Below are positions 61,159-64,000 of a DNA stretch of 64,000 nucleotides, piece by piece; positions within the stretch are counted from its first letter, which is position 1, and each line of letters starts with the position of its first letter. The notes below the pieces were generated by a model, which made no database searches, was not told the DNA's origin, and saw only the letters and a list, made by a program, of their open reading frames with translations. Origin of the DNA: Blakeslea trispora. Lineage: Eukaryota; Mucoromycota; Mucoromycetes; Mucorales; Choanephoraceae. Where the stretch lies: NCBI GenBank assembly GCA_025331445.1, contig JAIWNE010000013.1:248001-312000 (forward strand). Direction: 5' to 3'. The position numbers were made by a program, and so were the translations under genes.

Positions 61159-64000
61159 CTTGCTCACTAAAGAAAAAAAATTATAGAAAAAGAAAATATA
61201 TGTATTAAAAAAAAGAAAAAGAAAAAGAAAGAGACAAAAATTAAGGGGAGGGGGCGTTTAGAGAGAAAGAAAAAAAAAAGCGAAAGAGAGTAAGAAAGTG
61301 AGAGAGAGAGAGAAAAAAAAAAGATTAAGCGTGTACAGTGGAAGGAAAATTGAAGTTATTTTATTGGCTTACAAAATTATGCATACAGAAAAAACCACTT
61401 GAGGATCCCGAAAATGCGTGAAATTGACATATGGATCATCCGGTTATCTCATAAAGAGGTTGCTTAGCAACGAAAAGCCGATATACGATATTACAGTACA
61501 GTGAGAGTGGCAAGTATTGTCATATTTGTATCTCCCACTTGACTGTGACCTTCTTTCTCTCTCTTTCTTTCTTTTCATATAACCATCAAATGAAAACAAC
61601 AATTAGTTCACTTTCTCATCTCTATTCCTAACTTGACCCCTCTTTAGGAATCTTCTGTTCTTTTCTTCATTTTATCTCGTCTTGTTTTGACTTTCTTTTT
61701 CTTTTTCTTGTATTGCTTCTTTTTTTTTTGTATTACTATTTTTTTTGTATTACTTTCTTTTTTATATCTACGCAAAAGCTAAACCAGCCTCACTGCTATC
61801 ATAGTTATCATTTGAACAACCAAGTCCCCTAAATTAGCATATTTAGACCATGGATCGTTTGTGTCTTGCAGAAGCTAAATAAGTCTCATTGTTATCGTAG
61901 TTGCCCAGTTCATATGGTTAGCAACAACTTTCTTTCTTTTTTTTGATAAACAAGCTCCAGCTAACGTAGTTGCTTGAAGAACTATATCATAAGATCAACC
62001 TATTGAAGTCTCCATATTTTTTCTGTTGTATTCCATTTCAGTCGCAACTGCCAGCAAGTTATGAGATTACTAAAACATTACTCTTACTATACAATTCATT
62101 CATTCTATCGAGTGTTACTACTATACGAACATAAGTTCAGATTGTAGTTGAATTCCCGATATAAATCGATTTAGGTTACACGATGAGGTAACTGAATGTC
62201 CATACCCATAAGATAAATGTCACTTTCCAGAAAGCGTAATGACAGCAAGTACGAAATCATTGTTCCTTCATTGTCTAGAAAGCTTTGTCTTCTTAGGTAA
62301 AAGAGACTTTGCAATATTCTAAATAGACTGAATGAATAAATAGGACATCAAACCATTTCAGCAAGTTTTACTCTCTCAGTACCTCCCTCTCAACAGTTGG
62401 ACATTCTTGCATGCATAAAAGGAACTTACAATCTTCTTGGAAGCGCAATATTTTCTTGTAAATAGTGCCGAAGATGTTCAATCCAAAATTGTTGCTTTTT
62501 ATAAGGTCGAAACCATATTTAGTATTGTCACAGAAGAGCCGCTTTCCAGATGTTTCTAATACCATTCATCCATCTTTCAAAAGCTAATGGTGACAGAATG
62601 CATACCTCTTTTTTTCCCCTAAACAATTTATCTTTTTTAACTAGTCTGAGTCTTATTCTAGATCAATGTATCACTTTGAATCTTTGTTTGACGATTCAAA
62701 AAAAGACCAAACAACTCTAGCTTTAATATTAAAGAAAAAATGTTTGGCATAGATCATTAAACATAAGCTAACCAGCTGACCAGAGCATACAAATAGCTAT
62801 ATATGTATATGTATATCTGTGTTTATTTCAATAGTAGGTTGTATTTATGATTTAGACAACGATATAGAAAGAGAACTTGCTTTGGTATTGCAAAAGTAGA
62901 CAGTACGAAAGACTTGATTTGATGTCGGCGAATCTCATCGACTCCATGTCCCTAAGTGTGTGCTTGCACTGATTCATATACCAAATTGTAGTGTATGGTG
63001 CTAACAATTCTTATCTATTCCTTCGTGTCTTAACACATATGCTATTGGTTCTTGACATAAAAAACCAATCCGCTTCCCATGAGCCTGTACAACATCCAAC
63101 AGAAATCTTGAAAGCCTTGTACTCATCCATAGTTTGCCATTCACCCATCTTCCATACCCCCTCTCTTTTCTACAGAAAAATACCAACTACAATAATAAAA
63201 AAGCAACATCTGAACCCCCTTTAAGCACTATCGAGCATATCTGCAAATAGTAATCGGTGATCAAAGTTTTGTGTCAAAATCACCAATTAAGATTAAAGTT
63301 GACTATCATTTCAACAACAGTTGAGCTGTGCAAACAAAGTCCTCTTTTTTTGCTCCATGCCTCTGAGGGAGAAATGATGACATAATGATCAGAATGGCCA
63401 TGGTGTATGTCATCATTTGTTTTTCTTTTTTTCTCTTTTGGAGGATAGACTTCCAAGACGTTTCTTGCTAAATGTATCACAAAGTGCAACAAGAAAAGAA
63501 AGGAAGGAATAGGCTTTGACAGAGATGAGTGTCTTAGTAAGGTTGAATAAGCGAAAAAAAAAAGGGACAAGGATAGGTTTGGCTTACTAAGTCTGAATCA
63601 AATGGAGTCCAAGCCGCGTTGCTTGTCATGGTACACATGAAGGGTATTTGTACAGACTGCTAGCAAAAAGGGCAATTGTTCGTGACTGGTGTAGGAAATA
63701 TAAACAACATTCGAGCTGTACAATACGTGAAAAACAAGAAATCTAAAATCGAAATAGAGAAATCACTCTAGAGAGATACAACCAATCCTCTTCAACTTAC
63801 CCCATCAGTATGAGTGCTTGACATGGACAGAATTGACTCCCCCCTCTCTCTCTTTTTAAAGTTATCTGATTTTGATCTGAACACAAAGATTTAAACTTAT
63901 TCATGTGTCCTTAAAGAGTGGAGTTTTTATTCTTGAAAAAAGTCAGGTAAACACTCTGCTTTATTCTTTGATCGCAAAATAGTGTTGACATGGAAAGAAA
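61159..64000. other. Non-coding 3' region
   Basis: About 2.8 kb beyond the GTPase start, with no supported gene. The first 200 bp hold A/G-rich runs, the 5' flank of the GTPase gene. At 61771-61809 and 61867-61906 a block of about 36 bp recurs in diverged form, with a weaker third trace near 61950. The remaining open frames are short, in AT-rich sequence and without domains. Confidence 0.5.
61771..61975. repeat. Diverged direct repeat, about 96-bp spacing
   Basis: The block AAGCTAAACCAGCCTCACTG at 61776 is matched by AAGCTAAATAAGTCTCATTG about 96 bp downstream, each continuing into a TATC(A/G)TAGTT segment. A third, weaker trace (CAAGCTCCAGCTAACGTAGT) follows. Possibly an old tandem duplication. 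Confidence 0.55.

Overview
The window looks like nuclear DNA of an early-diverging filamentous fungus, most likely Mucoromycota (Mucorales-like). It is AT-rich, and the genes are compact with many GT-AG introns of about 44-112 bp, often with CTAAC/CTGAC-like branch sites and pyrimidine-rich ends. The gene set is fungal: Zn2Cys6 regulator, Spt3, Krr1, Tsr2, Dap1, Pho8-like phosphatase. It also holds genes lost from yeasts but kept in basal fungi and animals: cyclin-Y-like, a PWWP/LEDGF-like protein, a BRD7/9-like bromodomain protein and UDP-glucuronate decarboxylase. The species cannot be named from sequence alone.

Layout. 1-5071 is non-coding, with microsatellites, minisatellites and a GC-richer block. 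5072-9901 holds a bromodomain protein and SPT3 head-to-tail, 53 bp apart, then a convergent PAQR receptor with a long N-terminal helical extension. 10-17.2 kb is a repeat-rich island with decayed ORFs, a 905-bp element with perfect 159-bp terminal inverted repeats, and a 221-bp foldback element flanked by TA. 17.2-27.1 kb holds two reverse-strand genes, a Zn2Cys6 regulator and a giant 12-exon coiled-coil protein. 29.4-46.9 kb is the gene-dense core: EH-domain protein, cyclin-Y-like protein, MCM10, PARP-type zinc finger protein, TSR2, PWWP protein, glycerate-kinase-like P-loop kinase, WD40 protein, KRR1 and alkaline phosphatase. 49.0-49.9 kb is a PH-domain protein. 49.9-55.1 kb is a second repeat-rich island with another foldback copy and a damaged gene that has a PD-(D/E)XK-like signature. 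55.2-61.2 kb holds an unrecognised protein, a Dap1-like heme protein, UDP-xylose synthase and a Rab8/Sec4 GTPase. 61.2-64 kb is non-coding.

Functional themes. Chromatin and transcription (bromodomain protein, Spt3, PWWP protein, PARP-type finger, Zn2Cys6), ribosome biogenesis (Krr1, Tsr2), replication (Mcm10) and secretion or membranes (Rab8, Dap1, UXS, PAQR, vacuolar phosphatase). These are ordinary neighbours; I see no biosynthetic cluster, CRISPR array or operon-like system.

Most notable: the two inverted-repeat element families, each with a second copy in the window; a GC-AG intron in MCM10; and four genes with the same kind of apparent single-A loss that shifts frame. That last pattern suggests either an assembly error mode or frameshifting. 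Gene models were spliced by eye from frame, splice signals and protein continuity. No database search was possible.
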